From Myxococcales bacterium (GTDB taxonomy: Bacteria; Myxococcota_A; Polyangia; Polyangiales; Polyangiaceae): a stretch of DNA of 64,000 nt. A program made the position numbers and the translations under genes. Shown piece after piece: positions 10,963 through 18,796 of this stretch; position 1 is the stretch's first letter, and each line of letters begins with the position of its first letter. The notes below the pieces were generated by a model. It saw only the letters and a list, made by a program, of their open reading frames with translations. It ran no database searches and was not told where the DNA came from. The stretch is taken from NCBI GenBank assembly GCA_025359105.1, contig JANYHK010000014.1:124001-188000 (forward strand), read 5' to 3'.

Positions 10963-11159
10963 AGCGCGATGGGCGCGGTCGGGGTCTTCTCGACGGCGGG
11001 GTGCTGATCGATGACGATCGAGCGCGGCTGCCGCGGCGCCATGTGCGACGCCGTGGGCCGCGCCGAGAACGGGCGGTGATGAAAGCCGAGCGCGACCGCG
11101 GAGACGGAGACCACGAGCGCGAGCGCGGCGAGGGCGATGTAACGGGTGGAGAGGGCCAT
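10959..11159 (-). CDS. Small secreted or membrane-anchored peptide (66 aa)
   Basis: ATG at 11159 has a good ribosome-binding site (AAGGGAG). The product has an N-terminal hydrophobic helix (YIALAALALVVSVSAVALGF) and a short His/Pro/Arg-rich tail (HHRPFSARP, HMAPRQPRS), so it is exported or anchored with its tail outside. No recognised family. Its stop overlaps that of htpG. The longer minus frame through here is a shadow of the haem lipoprotein. Confidence 0.65.
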
Positions 11160-11302
11160 GCACTCCCTTTTCCAAGGATCGTGCCGCGTGTGATTTCCAC
11201 CTCTTCCGGGTGGGCGCGGCGCGGGCCGACGCACGCTGCCCCGCCCCGGCGGCGCCAAAGGCATCGATCGCCCTGGCGCCGCCCGTTCGCGCGCTGCGTC
11301 GC

Positions 11303-12742
11303 TCAGTTCGCGGAGCCCACGACGCCGCCGCCGATGGTCGTGCCCGGATCGCCGCCCGCCGGCGTCGGGGGCACACCCGGGCAGTTCTGGTTGATGAATC
11401 CCTGGAGCACCTTCGCGCGCGCTGGCAAGAAGGCGGTCGTCAGGGCCGGCGAGAGCTTGCTCCGCTCGTCGATCTGCGTGAACCCGTTGGAGGGCGGCCA
11501 GACGAGCCCGGCGCCGATGGGCTTGTTGTTCGTGAGCTGGTGGCAGCCGGCGCACGACTGCGTCGTCGCGCGGTCCAGGATGTTCTGGGCCGTCAGATCG
11601 GCGCGGCCGATGCTCGCGAGCTTCGTCGTGATCGCCGTCAGGAAGGCCGTGTTCCCGCCGCCCTGCACGAGGTAGTCGTTCGTCTGATCCTGCTCGTTGC
11701 TCTGGCCGGCGTTGTCGATCCCCGGTGTCGCCATGCCGACGTTGGGGACGGCCTTCGCGGCGAGGTGCGGCACCTGGCCGATGAACTTGTTCTGGAACGC
11801 GGTCGACGTCGCGTCGGTGCCGCCAAACAGCGTGCCGAACGGATTGGTCGCGACCGACGTGTTGTTCGCGACGAGCGTGCACCCCGAACCGTCGGGGAGG
11901 CAGGCGGTCAAGGACAGGCGGAACTCGCGGAGCTGCCACGGGTCCTGGCCGGTCGCGTTCTTGAACATGTTCGCCCGGATTTGCCCGGTGCCCGTACCGC
12001 CACCGATGCCGTAGTGCGACGCGGCGATGACCGGCGCGAAGCCGGGGAGCCCCGTGAAGTAGAAGCTCTTGAGCTTCGTGGCGCGCGACACCGCGTCGTT
12101 GTCGTTCGTGAGATCGTCCCAGAACTGCGCGACCGGCAAGCACCCCACGAGCCCCGCCGCAGGCGTCGGGTTGGGGAGCACCGCCTCGAAGATGATCAGC
12201 ACGCGGTCGAAGATGTTCGTGAGCCCGGAGCGCTTGCCGTACACGATGCGGTGCTGCCCGCAGGTGGCTCCGTTCTTCGGCGCGAGGTCGAAGCGGTTCA
12301 CGAGGCCGATCGGGATGTAGCCGTCGCCGCCGGTGCTGAACGGATTCGTCGTCGACAGGTCACCTTCGGCGCGCGGACACTGGACCGGGAAGCCGTTGAT
12401 CGATGGCACGCCGTTCGTGAGGACGTCGTCGCAGTGCGGTCCGGTCGTGGTCCCCTGCGCCTTGGTGTGGAGCGTGTCCATCATCTGCTGGTAGACGCTT
12501 TGACCCGTCTGCCCGGTGCCGCTGCCAGTCGCGGCGATCTGGTTCATGACCGCCTTCATCGGGAAATTCGCCAGCGCCGTCGCGTCGGTGACGAAGAGAG
12601 AGCGCGTCACATCGGGCGGCGTGGCGCACGTGCCCGTGAGCCGATCCTCGGACGAGGCCGAGGTGGCCTCGTCGGTCGAGGACGAGCACGCGACGGCGAC
12701 CAGAGAGAAGAGCGGGAACAGGCAGGCGAGAGAACGACGCAT
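11303..12742 (-). CDS. Haem c-binding lipoprotein of unknown function
   Basis: 479 residues from the ATG at 12742, preceded by AAGGAG and opening a lipoprotein signal (MRRSLACLFPLFSLVAVACSSS; lipid Cys at VAVAC). A single haem c motif CAGCH lies in the C-terminal third (TTQSCAGCHQLTNNKPIGAG). The body is rich in Asn, Thr and Gly, with segments such as GYIPIGLVNRFDLAP, SHYGIGGGTGTGQIRANMF and DPWQLREFRLSLTAC that I do not match to a named domain. Probably a periplasmic or surface lipoprotein that takes part in electron transfer. It resembles in style, not clearly in sequence, the haem lipoproteins at 30-38 kb. Confidence 0.75.
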   Translation of the reverse strand: MRRSLACLFPLFSLVAVACSSSTDEATSASSEDRLTGTCATPPDVTRSLFVTDATALANFPMKAVMNQIAATGSGTGQTGQSVYQQMMDTLHTKAQGTTTGPHCDDVLTNGVPSINGFPVQCPRAEGDLSTTNPFSTGGDGYIPIGLVNRFDLAPKNGATCGQHRIVYGKRSGLTNIFDRVLIIFEAVLPNPTPAAGLVGCLPVAQFWDDLTNDNDAVSRATKLKSFYFTGLPGFAPVIAASHYGIGGGTGTGQIRANMFKNATGQDPWQLREFRLSLTACLPDGSGCTLVANNTSVATNPFGTLFGGTDATSTAFQNKFIGQVPHLAAKAVPNVGMATPGIDNAGQSNEQDQTNDYLVQGGGNTAFLTAITTKLASIGRADLTAQNILDRATTQSCAGCHQLTNNKPIGAGLVWPPSNGFTQIDERSKLSPALTTAFLPARAKVLQGFINQNCPGVPPTPAGGDPGTTIGGGVVGSAN

Positions 12743-12930
12743 GGGAAGGCTCCTTTTTAAAAGTGCGCGGGATACACGACCGACGTCGTGCACGAACGTG
12801 AGAGCGCGCGTACGCACACACTGCACGCGGGATGCCCGCATTCCACCCCGCGCGCCCACCGGTGGATTGACCGGCAGGCGCGCCATCCGTGATGAAATCG
12901 TCCAACGTAGGTGGACCAATTCCCTTGGAA

Positions 12931-12954
12931 CCCTGGACGTTTCCGCGTCCAGGG
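12931..12954 (-). terminator. Strong hairpin downstream of the Rieske oxygenase gene
   Basis: CCCTGGACG and CGTCCAGGG form a perfect 9-bp GC-rich stem around a 6-base loop, 79 bp past the Rieske gene stop and 190 bp upstream of the haem lipoprotein start. It should separate the two minus-strand transcripts. No U-tract, so it may work with Rho or as a 3' stabiliser. The rest of the 290-bp gap shows nothing else. Confidence 0.5.
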
Positions 12955-13032
12955 GCTCCCCGTCAGGGACGCGTTTTCGTCGGCAACCGCGCCGCGCACC
13001 TCAACGTGCGGCACGCCGACGAGCGGGCGCGA

Positions 13033-14121
13033 TCACACGACGAGCGAGATCCGCTCCTCGTGCGCTTCGTCGCCCGAGGTCTCGCCGCGCTCGGCGTTCT
13101 TGAGGAGGCGCCAGATGTGCCGACCGAGGACGTCGATCTCGGTCGAAGCGAACTGCTCGCCGCCGAAACGCTGGATGGTCTCGGTCTGGAGCTTCAGGAT
13201 CTCGGCGTCTTGCTTGAAGATGGCGAGCGCCAGAGGGTGCAAGAACGGCTTGATGAGCCCGCCGGGGATGCGGAGCTTGAAGCTCACGACGGCGAAGATG
13301 CGCGTCACGAAGTCGCTCACCGGCGTCATCGCCGACGCCACGAGGATGTGGTTCTCGGTGCCGATGGAGTACTCGACCTCGGCGATCGACGGCAGGAGGA
13401 ACCGGTCGAAGTGCGTGACCGTCCCGCCCGAAGGGGACAGGATCCGCGCGACGATGCCGGGCGGTCGCGGTTCGCCCAGGTACTCGGCGACGACGCGATC
13501 CTTCGTGCGCGTGACGTGCGCCTCGATCGTGATGTTGCGGCTCTTCGAGCGGAAGAGGCCCTTGTGGAGGAAGGCGGTGTGGGGGACGTCGAGCGCGTTC
13601 TCGATCGTGGCGTGGAGCGTCGCTGGCGACTCCACGACCTGCCGCACCGTCGTGTAGCCGGGCGCGCTCGCCTTCGCGAAGCGGTAGGGCATCGTCTCGG
13701 GCGCCTCGGCGTCGGCGCGGGAGCTCGAGTAGACCCAGACGAAGCCGTCCTGCTCCACCGTCGGGTAGCTCTGCGCGTGGCGCGCCTTCGCGTCGGCCTC
13801 GCCGACGAGGCTGGGGATGTACTTGCAGACGCCTTCGCGATCGAAGCGCCACCCGTGGTACCGGCACTGGAGCTGCCCTTCGGCGACGTCGCCCGCCGAG
13901 AGCGGCACGTTGCGGTGAGGGCAGCGGTCGAGGAGCGCGCCTGGCTTACCCTCACCGTCGCGGAAGAGGACGAGGGGCGTCCCCTGGAGCGTGCGCCCGA
14001 TCGGCTTCTTGCCGAGCTCGGCGCTCGTCGCGAGGATGAACCAATGACGCGGGAGGTGGACCACCGAGGCATGGCCCTTCGTCTGCGGCGGCTTCAGGAC
14101 GTGCAGGACGGGGGCAGCCAT
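13033..14121 (-). CDS. Rieske [2Fe-2S] non-haem iron oxygenase
   Basis: 362 residues. Rieske cluster ligands are Cys67 and His69 in RCPHRNVPL and Cys86 and His89 in CRYHGW, the standard C-x-H...C-x2-H pair. The second iron site is visible as ENALDVPHTAFLH, the D-x2-H-x4-H type signature of oxygenase alpha subunits of the vanillate/aromatic demethylase and sterol-oxygenase style. It therefore probably hydroxylates or demethylates a hydrophobic substrate in the cytoplasm, using electrons from a separate reductase not found here. ATG at 14121 is preceded by a purine-rich stretch (AAGAAGAGGGAC). Divergent from the next gene, 67 bp between starts. Confidence 0.85.
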   Translation of the reverse strand: MAAPVLHVLKPPQTKGHASVVHLPRHWFILATSAELGKKPIGRTLQGTPLVLFRDGEGKPGALLDRCPHRNVPLSAGDVAEGQLQCRYHGWRFDREGVCKYIPSLVGEADAKARHAQSYPTVEQDGFVWVYSSSRADAEAPETMPYRFAKASAPGYTTVRQVVESPATLHATIENALDVPHTAFLHKGLFRSKSRNITIEAHVTRTKDRVVAEYLGEPRPPGIVARILSPSGGTVTHFDRFLLPSIAEVEYSIGTENHILVASAMTPVSDFVTRIFAVVSFKLRIPGGLIKPFLHPLALAIFKQDAEILKLQTETIQRFGGEQFASTEIDVLGRHIWRLLKNAERGETSGDEAHEERISLVV

Positions 14122-14176
14122 GTCCCTCTTCTTATCGCATTCCTCAGGGCGTTCCACCCTGGGAGCGGCAGTCGTG

Positions 14177-14191
14177 CATAATGCGCGGGTG
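14177..14191 (+). promoter_or_regulatory. CATAAT -10-like box immediately before a GTG start
   Basis: CATAAT at 14177-14182 lies 6 bases before the GTG at 14189, so initiation would fall on or next to the start codon (leaderless). No ribosome-binding site precedes the GTG. A -35 box is not clear. Confidence 0.35.
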
Positions 14192-15136
14192 TCCTTCGTA
14201 CGCTCGGCCTTGCAGGTAACCCTCCTCGTCTCGGCGACCGCATGCGCGCGAGGCCGCGTGCCCGTCGCCCCGACCGCGACCGCGCCCACGACCCCGCCCA
14301 CGACCGCGCCCCCGACCGCGGTAGAGCCGGCTGCGCCGCGGCCCGAGCTTCCCCGGGGCGGGCGCGAGATCTTCCCCGCCCACCGCCTCGTCGGCTTCTG
14401 CGGGACCCCTGGCGCCCCCGCGCTGGGGCGACTGGCCGGCGATCTCGGCGCCAGGACCAGGAGCATCGAGACCCTGGCCACGAAGTACGCCCAGGACCGC
14501 AAGGTGCTCCCCCTCTTCGAGCTCATCGCTGTCGTCGTGCAGGGCGCGCCCGGTCCCGACGGAAAATGGCGCCACCGCGTCGCCGACTCGGTCGTCGACG
14601 ATTACTTGCAGGCTGCACGCGAGGCGAAGGGGCTCCTGCTCCTCAACATCCAGCCCGGCCAGTCGGATTTCATGACCGAGGTGCGCCACTTCGAAAAATG
14701 GCTGCGCGAGCCCGACGTCGGCATCGCGCTCGATCCGGAGTGGGCGATGAAGCCGAAGCAGAAGCCCGGCGTCTATTACGGCCAGGCGTCGGGCGCCACG
14801 ATCAACGAAGTGGGCGAGCACCTCGCCGGCCTCGTGAAGGAGCTCGATCTCCCAGAGAAGGTCCTCGTCTTCCACCAGATGAACGGCTGGGTGCTCAAGG
14901 ACGAGCAGGTCATCGCCGGCCATCCCGGCGTCGTCCTGGTGAAGAGCGTGGACGGCTTCGGCCCCAAGGGGGCCAAGATCAACACCTACAAGTTCCTGGT
15001 GAAGACGATGCCTGCCGCGGTGCACGCCGGCTTCAAGCTCTTCTTCGACGAGGACACGACGAACGGCGGCAAGCTCATGAGCCCCGACGAGGTGCTCGGC
15101 CTGACACCGCTCCCCGAATACGTCATGTACGAGTAA
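14189..15136 (+). CDS. Putative lipoprotein with TIM-barrel-like body, function unknown
   Basis: 315 residues from GTG at 14189, which opens a signal sequence (VSFVRSALQVTLLVSATAC) with a probable lipid Cys, then a Thr/Pro-rich linker. The mature part has repeated strand-helix units with acidic or aromatic strand ends (LLLLNIQPGQSDF, VGIALDPEWAM, KVLVFHQMNGW, VVLVKSVDGFG, GFKLFFDEDT) and ends PEYVMYE, which suggests a glycoside-hydrolase-like (beta/alpha) barrel. No catalytic pair can be assigned with confidence. The frame is open further upstream to 14120, but that overlaps the Rieske start and lacks a signal peptide. Convergent with the hemerythrin-like gene. Confidence 0.7.
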   Translation: MSFVRSALQVTLLVSATACARGRVPVAPTATAPTTPPTTAPPTAVEPAAPRPELPRGGREIFPAHRLVGFCGTPGAPALGRLAGDLGARTRSIETLATKYAQDRKVLPLFELIAVVVQGAPGPDGKWRHRVADSVVDDYLQAAREAKGLLLLNIQPGQSDFMTEVRHFEKWLREPDVGIALDPEWAMKPKQKPGVYYGQASGATINEVGEHLAGLVKELDLPEKVLVFHQMNGWVLKDEQVIAGHPGVVLVKSVDGFGPKGAKINTYKFLVKTMPAAVHAGFKLFFDEDTTNGGKLMSPDEVLGLTPLPEYVMYE

Positions 15137-15146
15137 ACGCACCCTT

Positions 15147-15162
15147 CGTAGGAGGTCCTACG
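15147..15162. terminator. Palindromic hairpin between convergent genes
   Basis: CGTAGGA and TCCTACG flank a two-base centre. The element starts 11 bp after the lipoprotein stop and includes the stop codon (15158-15160) of the hemerythrin-like gene. Symmetric, so it could serve both strands; stem strength is moderate. Confidence 0.4.
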
Positions 15163-15736
15163 GCAGGGCGGCGAACGGGCGGGCGCTCGGGCAACGCCGA
15201 TGCGCGCGCATTTCGGTCATCATGTGGCGCAGCACCTCGTGGCCGAGGAGCCGGCGCGCCTCCGCGTAGACGAAGCGCTCCTCGAAGTGCAGGTGCTGCA
15301 GCACGTGCTCCTCGAGCTCCAAGCGTGCCTCGTGGAGATCGCGAACACTGACCGGCCCGTCGATCGCCTTGAGGCGCGTCAGGTGGTGCTCGAGGCGCGG
15401 CCAGAGCGGTCGCAGCACGAGGTGCTCGCTCTCGAGGCGGTCGAGCGCCTCGAGGAGCACGCCGTCACCCGGGCTGACGGCTTCGCGCAGCTTGGGGAAG
15501 AGGAGCGCCTCCTCGTCGAAGGCGTGCAGCTCACCCTCGCGGCCAAGCAGATCGATCGCCGCCGTCGCCAGCTCGGCTGCCTCCGCGAGCGACTCAGGCT
15601 CGTGGCGATGGAGGTCGAAGTCGATCGCGCGAAGGCGCTGCAGCTGACCGCGAACGGCAAGGTGGTGCGCGGTCATGACGTCGATCGCGTCCTTGTGCGG
15701 CCACGCGTCGTACTCGCCACTGCGCTGCTCGCCCAT
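15158..15736 (-). CDS. Hemerythrin-like domain protein
   Basis: 192 residues, four-helix-bundle pattern. His and Glu residues are placed as in hemerythrin-like cation-binding (HHE) domains: MTAHHLAVRGQL, ELHAFDEEALLFPKL, LESEHLVLRPLW and EEHVLQHLHFEERFVYAEA. It would bind a di-iron centre that carries O2 or senses oxygen or NO; some family members act in iron-sulfur repair. The ATG at 15736 has GGGAGGTG upstream. Its neighbours are oxygen-sensitive (the ferredoxin oxidoreductase) or oxygen-using (the Rieske enzyme), which fits an oxygen or iron-handling role, but the link is only positional. Confidence 0.8.
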   Translation of the reverse strand: MGEQRSGEYDAWPHKDAIDVMTAHHLAVRGQLQRLRAIDFDLHRHEPESLAEAAELATAAIDLLGREGELHAFDEEALLFPKLREAVSPGDGVLLEALDRLESEHLVLRPLWPRLEHHLTRLKAIDGPVSVRDLHEARLELEEHVLQHLHFEERFVYAEARRLLGHEVLRHMMTEMRAHRRCPSARPFAALP

Positions 15737-15864
15737 GCGACACCTCCCGGCAGAAAATGGCCCAAAGAGTGAAGGCGTGCCTAAGGCTTGGAAAACGGGC
15801 TCACCCCCCCGACTCTCGAAGTGTACGGCGTCACGGTGACGCGTGCCAAGGGTCCCGGAGAAGC

Positions 15865-16920
15865 CTACCGGAACGCCTCCTGGAGCTTCCGGAGCGCGGC
15901 GTTGCCCGGGCACAGTTCTTCGTGCGTGAGGCGCGTCAGCGGGGTCTTCACCGTCTTCGCCGCGCGGTGCATGTCCTCCGACGACTCGTCCAGGTAGAGG
16001 AGGCCCGTGGGGACCTCGCCGGCGCGCTGGTGCTCGCGAAGGTAGCTCGCGACGTTGGCCCGGTCGGTCGGATCGTAGTCTGCCGCCACCTTGCGGAAGC
16101 GGACCATGCTGCCATCGTGCATCTTCACGGAGTGGGCGGCCCCCTCGGGGTAGTCGGCCGTGATCTCGGCAGCGAACGGGACGAAGTCGGCCTCGAGGAT
16201 CGGCAGCTGGTGCTTGCGCGTGTGCTTGTAGCTCTTGGTCGAGCCCTCGTGGTCGTTGAACGTGACGCACGGAGAGATGACGTCGACCAGCGCGAAGCCG
16301 TCGTGGCGGAGGCCCGCCTTCAGGATCGGCACGAGCTGCGCCTTGTCCCCCGAAAAGCTGCGGGCGACGAACGTGGCGCCGATGTCGAGCGCGAGCATGA
16401 CCGGATCGAGGGGCGCCTGCGTGTTGGCTTCGCCCTTCTTGGACTTGGAACCGACGTCGGCGGACGCCGAGAATTGCCCCTTGGTGAGGCCGTAGACGCC
16501 GTTGTTCTCGATCACGTAGAGCATCTTCACGTTGCGGCGGATGGCGTGGACCATCTGCCCGAGCCCGATGGACAGGGAGTCGCCGTCGCCGCTGACGCCG
16601 ATGTACGTGAGCTCGCGGTTCGCCGCACTGGCGCCGGTGGCGATCGCGGGCATGCGCCCGTGCGCCGAATTGAAGCCGTGCGATCCCGACACGAAGTACG
16701 TCGGCGTCTTCGACGAGCAGCCGATGCCGGAGAGCTTGGCGAGCATGTGCGGCGGCGTGTCGAGCTCGTAGAGGGCCCGTACGATCGCAGCGGTGATCGA
16801 GTCGTGCCCGCACCCCGCGCACAAGGTGGACATCGCGCCTTCGTAGTCGCGCAGCGTCAGCCCGAGCGTGTTCGGTTTGAGGGACGGATGCCTCGCGACC
16901 GGCTTCTTGATGTAACTCAC
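15865..16920 (-). CDS. korB: 2-oxoacid:ferredoxin oxidoreductase, beta subunit
   Basis: 351 residues. TPP/Mg-binding and cluster region: STLCAGCGHDSITAAI and GIGCSSKTPTYF near the N-terminus, then GDGDSLSIGLGQMVHAIRRN with ENNGVYGLTKGQ, the classic beta-subunit TPP fold. Together with the alpha subunit it decarboxylates a 2-oxoacid to the acyl-CoA and reduces ferredoxin. Length, and the absence of separate gamma and delta genes, favour 2-oxoglutarate (Kor) over pyruvate, but the substrate is inferred. The GTG start at 16920 has AGGAGG 7 bases upstream and overlaps (GTGA) the stop of a 14-codon mini-ORF sitting between korA and korB. Third gene of the operon. Confidence 0.88.
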   Translation of the reverse strand: MSYIKKPVARHPSLKPNTLGLTLRDYEGAMSTLCAGCGHDSITAAIVRALYELDTPPHMLAKLSGIGCSSKTPTYFVSGSHGFNSAHGRMPAIATGASAANRELTYIGVSGDGDSLSIGLGQMVHAIRRNVKMLYVIENNGVYGLTKGQFSASADVGSKSKKGEANTQAPLDPVMLALDIGATFVARSFSGDKAQLVPILKAGLRHDGFALVDVISPCVTFNDHEGSTKSYKHTRKHQLPILEADFVPFAAEITADYPEGAAHSVKMHDGSMVRFRKVAADYDPTDRANVASYLREHQRAGEVPTGLLYLDESSEDMHRAAKTVKTPLTRLTHEELCPGNAALRKLQEAFR

Positions 16921-16966
16921 GCGCCGCCTCCTCTCGCTGCTCTCGTTGCTCTCGCTACCATGGCGT

Positions 16967-18796
16967 TCATTCGCGCTCCGAATCGGCGAGGCGCGGGGTG
17001 ATCTGGGAGAGGACCCCCTGCACGACCTGCGCGGCCTGGAGCGGAAACCCCCCGTACGCGAGCACGGAGTAGAGCTTCTCCTTCGGCGTCCGCGTCTCGA
17101 GCGTGATGAGCGTGCGCAGCTGCGCGTCGCGGTTCTGCTCGACGATGAACAGCTGCTCGTGCGCGTCGAGGAACGCCTGCACGTCGTCGCCGAACGGAAA
17201 GCCGCGCACGCGCATGTAGTCCGCGCGAACCCCGCGCGACTTGAGCTGTTCGAGCGACTCGCGTACTGCGAGATCGCAGCCGCCGAGGGTGACGATGCCG
17301 ATCGTGCTCCCCTTGAGACGCTCGATGACGGCGCTCGGCACGTGGTTACGGGAGGCCTTGTGCTTGCGCGCGAGGCGGTCCATGACCTCCTGGTACTCGT
17401 CGGGGATCTCGGTGTAGCCGCCGAGCTTGTTGTGGCCGGAGCCGCGGGTGAAAAACGAGCCCTTCGCGTGCACGCCGGGGAGCGTCCGCGCGGCGACGCC
17501 GAGCTCGTCCTCCGGCGAGTAGCGGTGGAACTTCGGCATCCGCTCGAGGTCTTCCTTCGAGAGGACGTGCCCGCGGTCGGGGCGGTAGGTGTCGTCCCAC
17601 TCGAGCCGCGGGACGACCCAGTCGTTCATCCCGATGTCGAGGTCGGACAGGATGAAGACCGGCGTCTGGAAGCGCTCCGCGAGGTCGAAGGCGTTCACCG
17701 CGAAGTGGAAGCACTCGCCCGGGTTCGCCGGGAAGAGGAGGATGTGCTTGGTGTCGCCGTGCGACGCGTACGCGCAGAGGAGGATGTCCCCTTGCTGCGT
17801 GCGCGTGGGCATTCCCGTCGAGGGGCCGACGCGCTGGACGTCGACGATGACCGTCGGGATCTCGGCGTAGTACGCGAGCCCGATGAGCTCGTTCATGAGC
17901 GAGATGCCGGGCCCCGACGTCGACGTGAACGAGCGCGCGCCCATCCACGAGGCGCCGATGACCATCCCGATGGCCGCGAGCTCGTCCTCGGCCTGCAGGA
18001 TGCAGTAGCGACGCTCGCCGGTGGCCTTGTCGGTGCGGAACCTCTCGCAGAAGCCCTTGAAGGCGTCGAGCACGCTCGTCGACGGCGTGATCGGATACCA
18101 GCCGGCGACCGTCGCCCCGGCGTACACGCACCCGAGCGCGGTCGCGGTGTTGCCGTCGATGAGGATGGAGTCCTTCGTCGCGTCCATCTTCTTCAGGCGG
18201 AGCGGCAGCGGGCACTCGAAGTGTTGGACCGCGTAGTCGTACCCGAGCTGGATCGCCCTCTTGTTCGACTCCATCAGGGCCGGCTTCTTGGCGAACTTCT
18301 CCTTGAGCATCCCGCTTACGACGTCCATGTCGATGCAGAGGAGCGCAGCGAGCGTGCCGACGTAGCAGATGTTCTTCATCAGCGTGCGCTCACGCGAGTC
18401 GACGAACGCCTCGTTGCACAGCTGCGCGTAGGGAACCCCGAGGAACGTCACGTCGGGACGAAGAAGCGACTTGTCGAGCGGCCACGACGAGTCGTGCAGC
18501 ACCCACCCGCCCGCGCGCACTTCCTTCACGTCACGCGCGTACGTCTCGGCGTTCATCGCGACCATCAGGTCGTACTCGGCGGTGCGCGCCGTGTGCCCGT
18601 CCTTGTTGACGCGGATCTCGTACCAGGTCGGCAGACCCTGGATGTTCGAGGGGAACAGGTTCTTCCCCGACACGGGGATTCCCATCCGGAAGATCGCCTG
18701 CATCAGGAGGCTGTTCGCGCTGGCCGAGCCCGTCCCGTTGACGTTGGCGAGCTTGAGCGCGAAGTCGTTGACCTTGAGCGCTAGCGAGTCTTGCAC
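16967..18796 (-). CDS. korA: 2-oxoacid:ferredoxin oxidoreductase, alpha subunit with fused gamma domain
   Basis: 609 residues from the GTG at 18796 (AGGAAAG upstream), 16 bases inside the end of the previous gene, so translation is coupled; the long frame further upstream is a shadow of that gene. The first ~190 residues are the gamma domain (NVNGTGSASANSLLMQAI, NIQGLPTWYEIR). The alpha domain follows: GNTATALGCVYAGATVAGWYP, ITPSTSVLDAFKGF, ILQAEDELAAIGMVIGASWMG and TSTSGPGISLMNELIGLA. The C-terminal portion carries the domain II/III region (IVTLGGCDLAVRESLEQL). This alpha-gamma fusion plus a separate beta chain is the usual KorAB layout. Confidence 0.9.
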   Translation of the reverse strand: MQDSLALKVNDFALKLANVNGTGSASANSLLMQAIFRMGIPVSGKNLFPSNIQGLPTWYEIRVNKDGHTARTAEYDLMVAMNAETYARDVKEVRAGGWVLHDSSWPLDKSLLRPDVTFLGVPYAQLCNEAFVDSRERTLMKNICYVGTLAALLCIDMDVVSGMLKEKFAKKPALMESNKRAIQLGYDYAVQHFECPLPLRLKKMDATKDSILIDGNTATALGCVYAGATVAGWYPITPSTSVLDAFKGFCERFRTDKATGERRYCILQAEDELAAIGMVIGASWMGARSFTSTSGPGISLMNELIGLAYYAEIPTVIVDVQRVGPSTGMPTRTQQGDILLCAYASHGDTKHILLFPANPGECFHFAVNAFDLAERFQTPVFILSDLDIGMNDWVVPRLEWDDTYRPDRGHVLSKEDLERMPKFHRYSPEDELGVAARTLPGVHAKGSFFTRGSGHNKLGGYTEIPDEYQEVMDRLARKHKASRNHVPSAVIERLKGSTIGIVTLGGCDLAVRESLEQLKSRGVRADYMRVRGFPFGDDVQAFLDAHEQLFIVEQNRDAQLRTLITLETRTPKEKLYSVLAYGGFPLQAAQVVQGVLSQITPRLADSERE

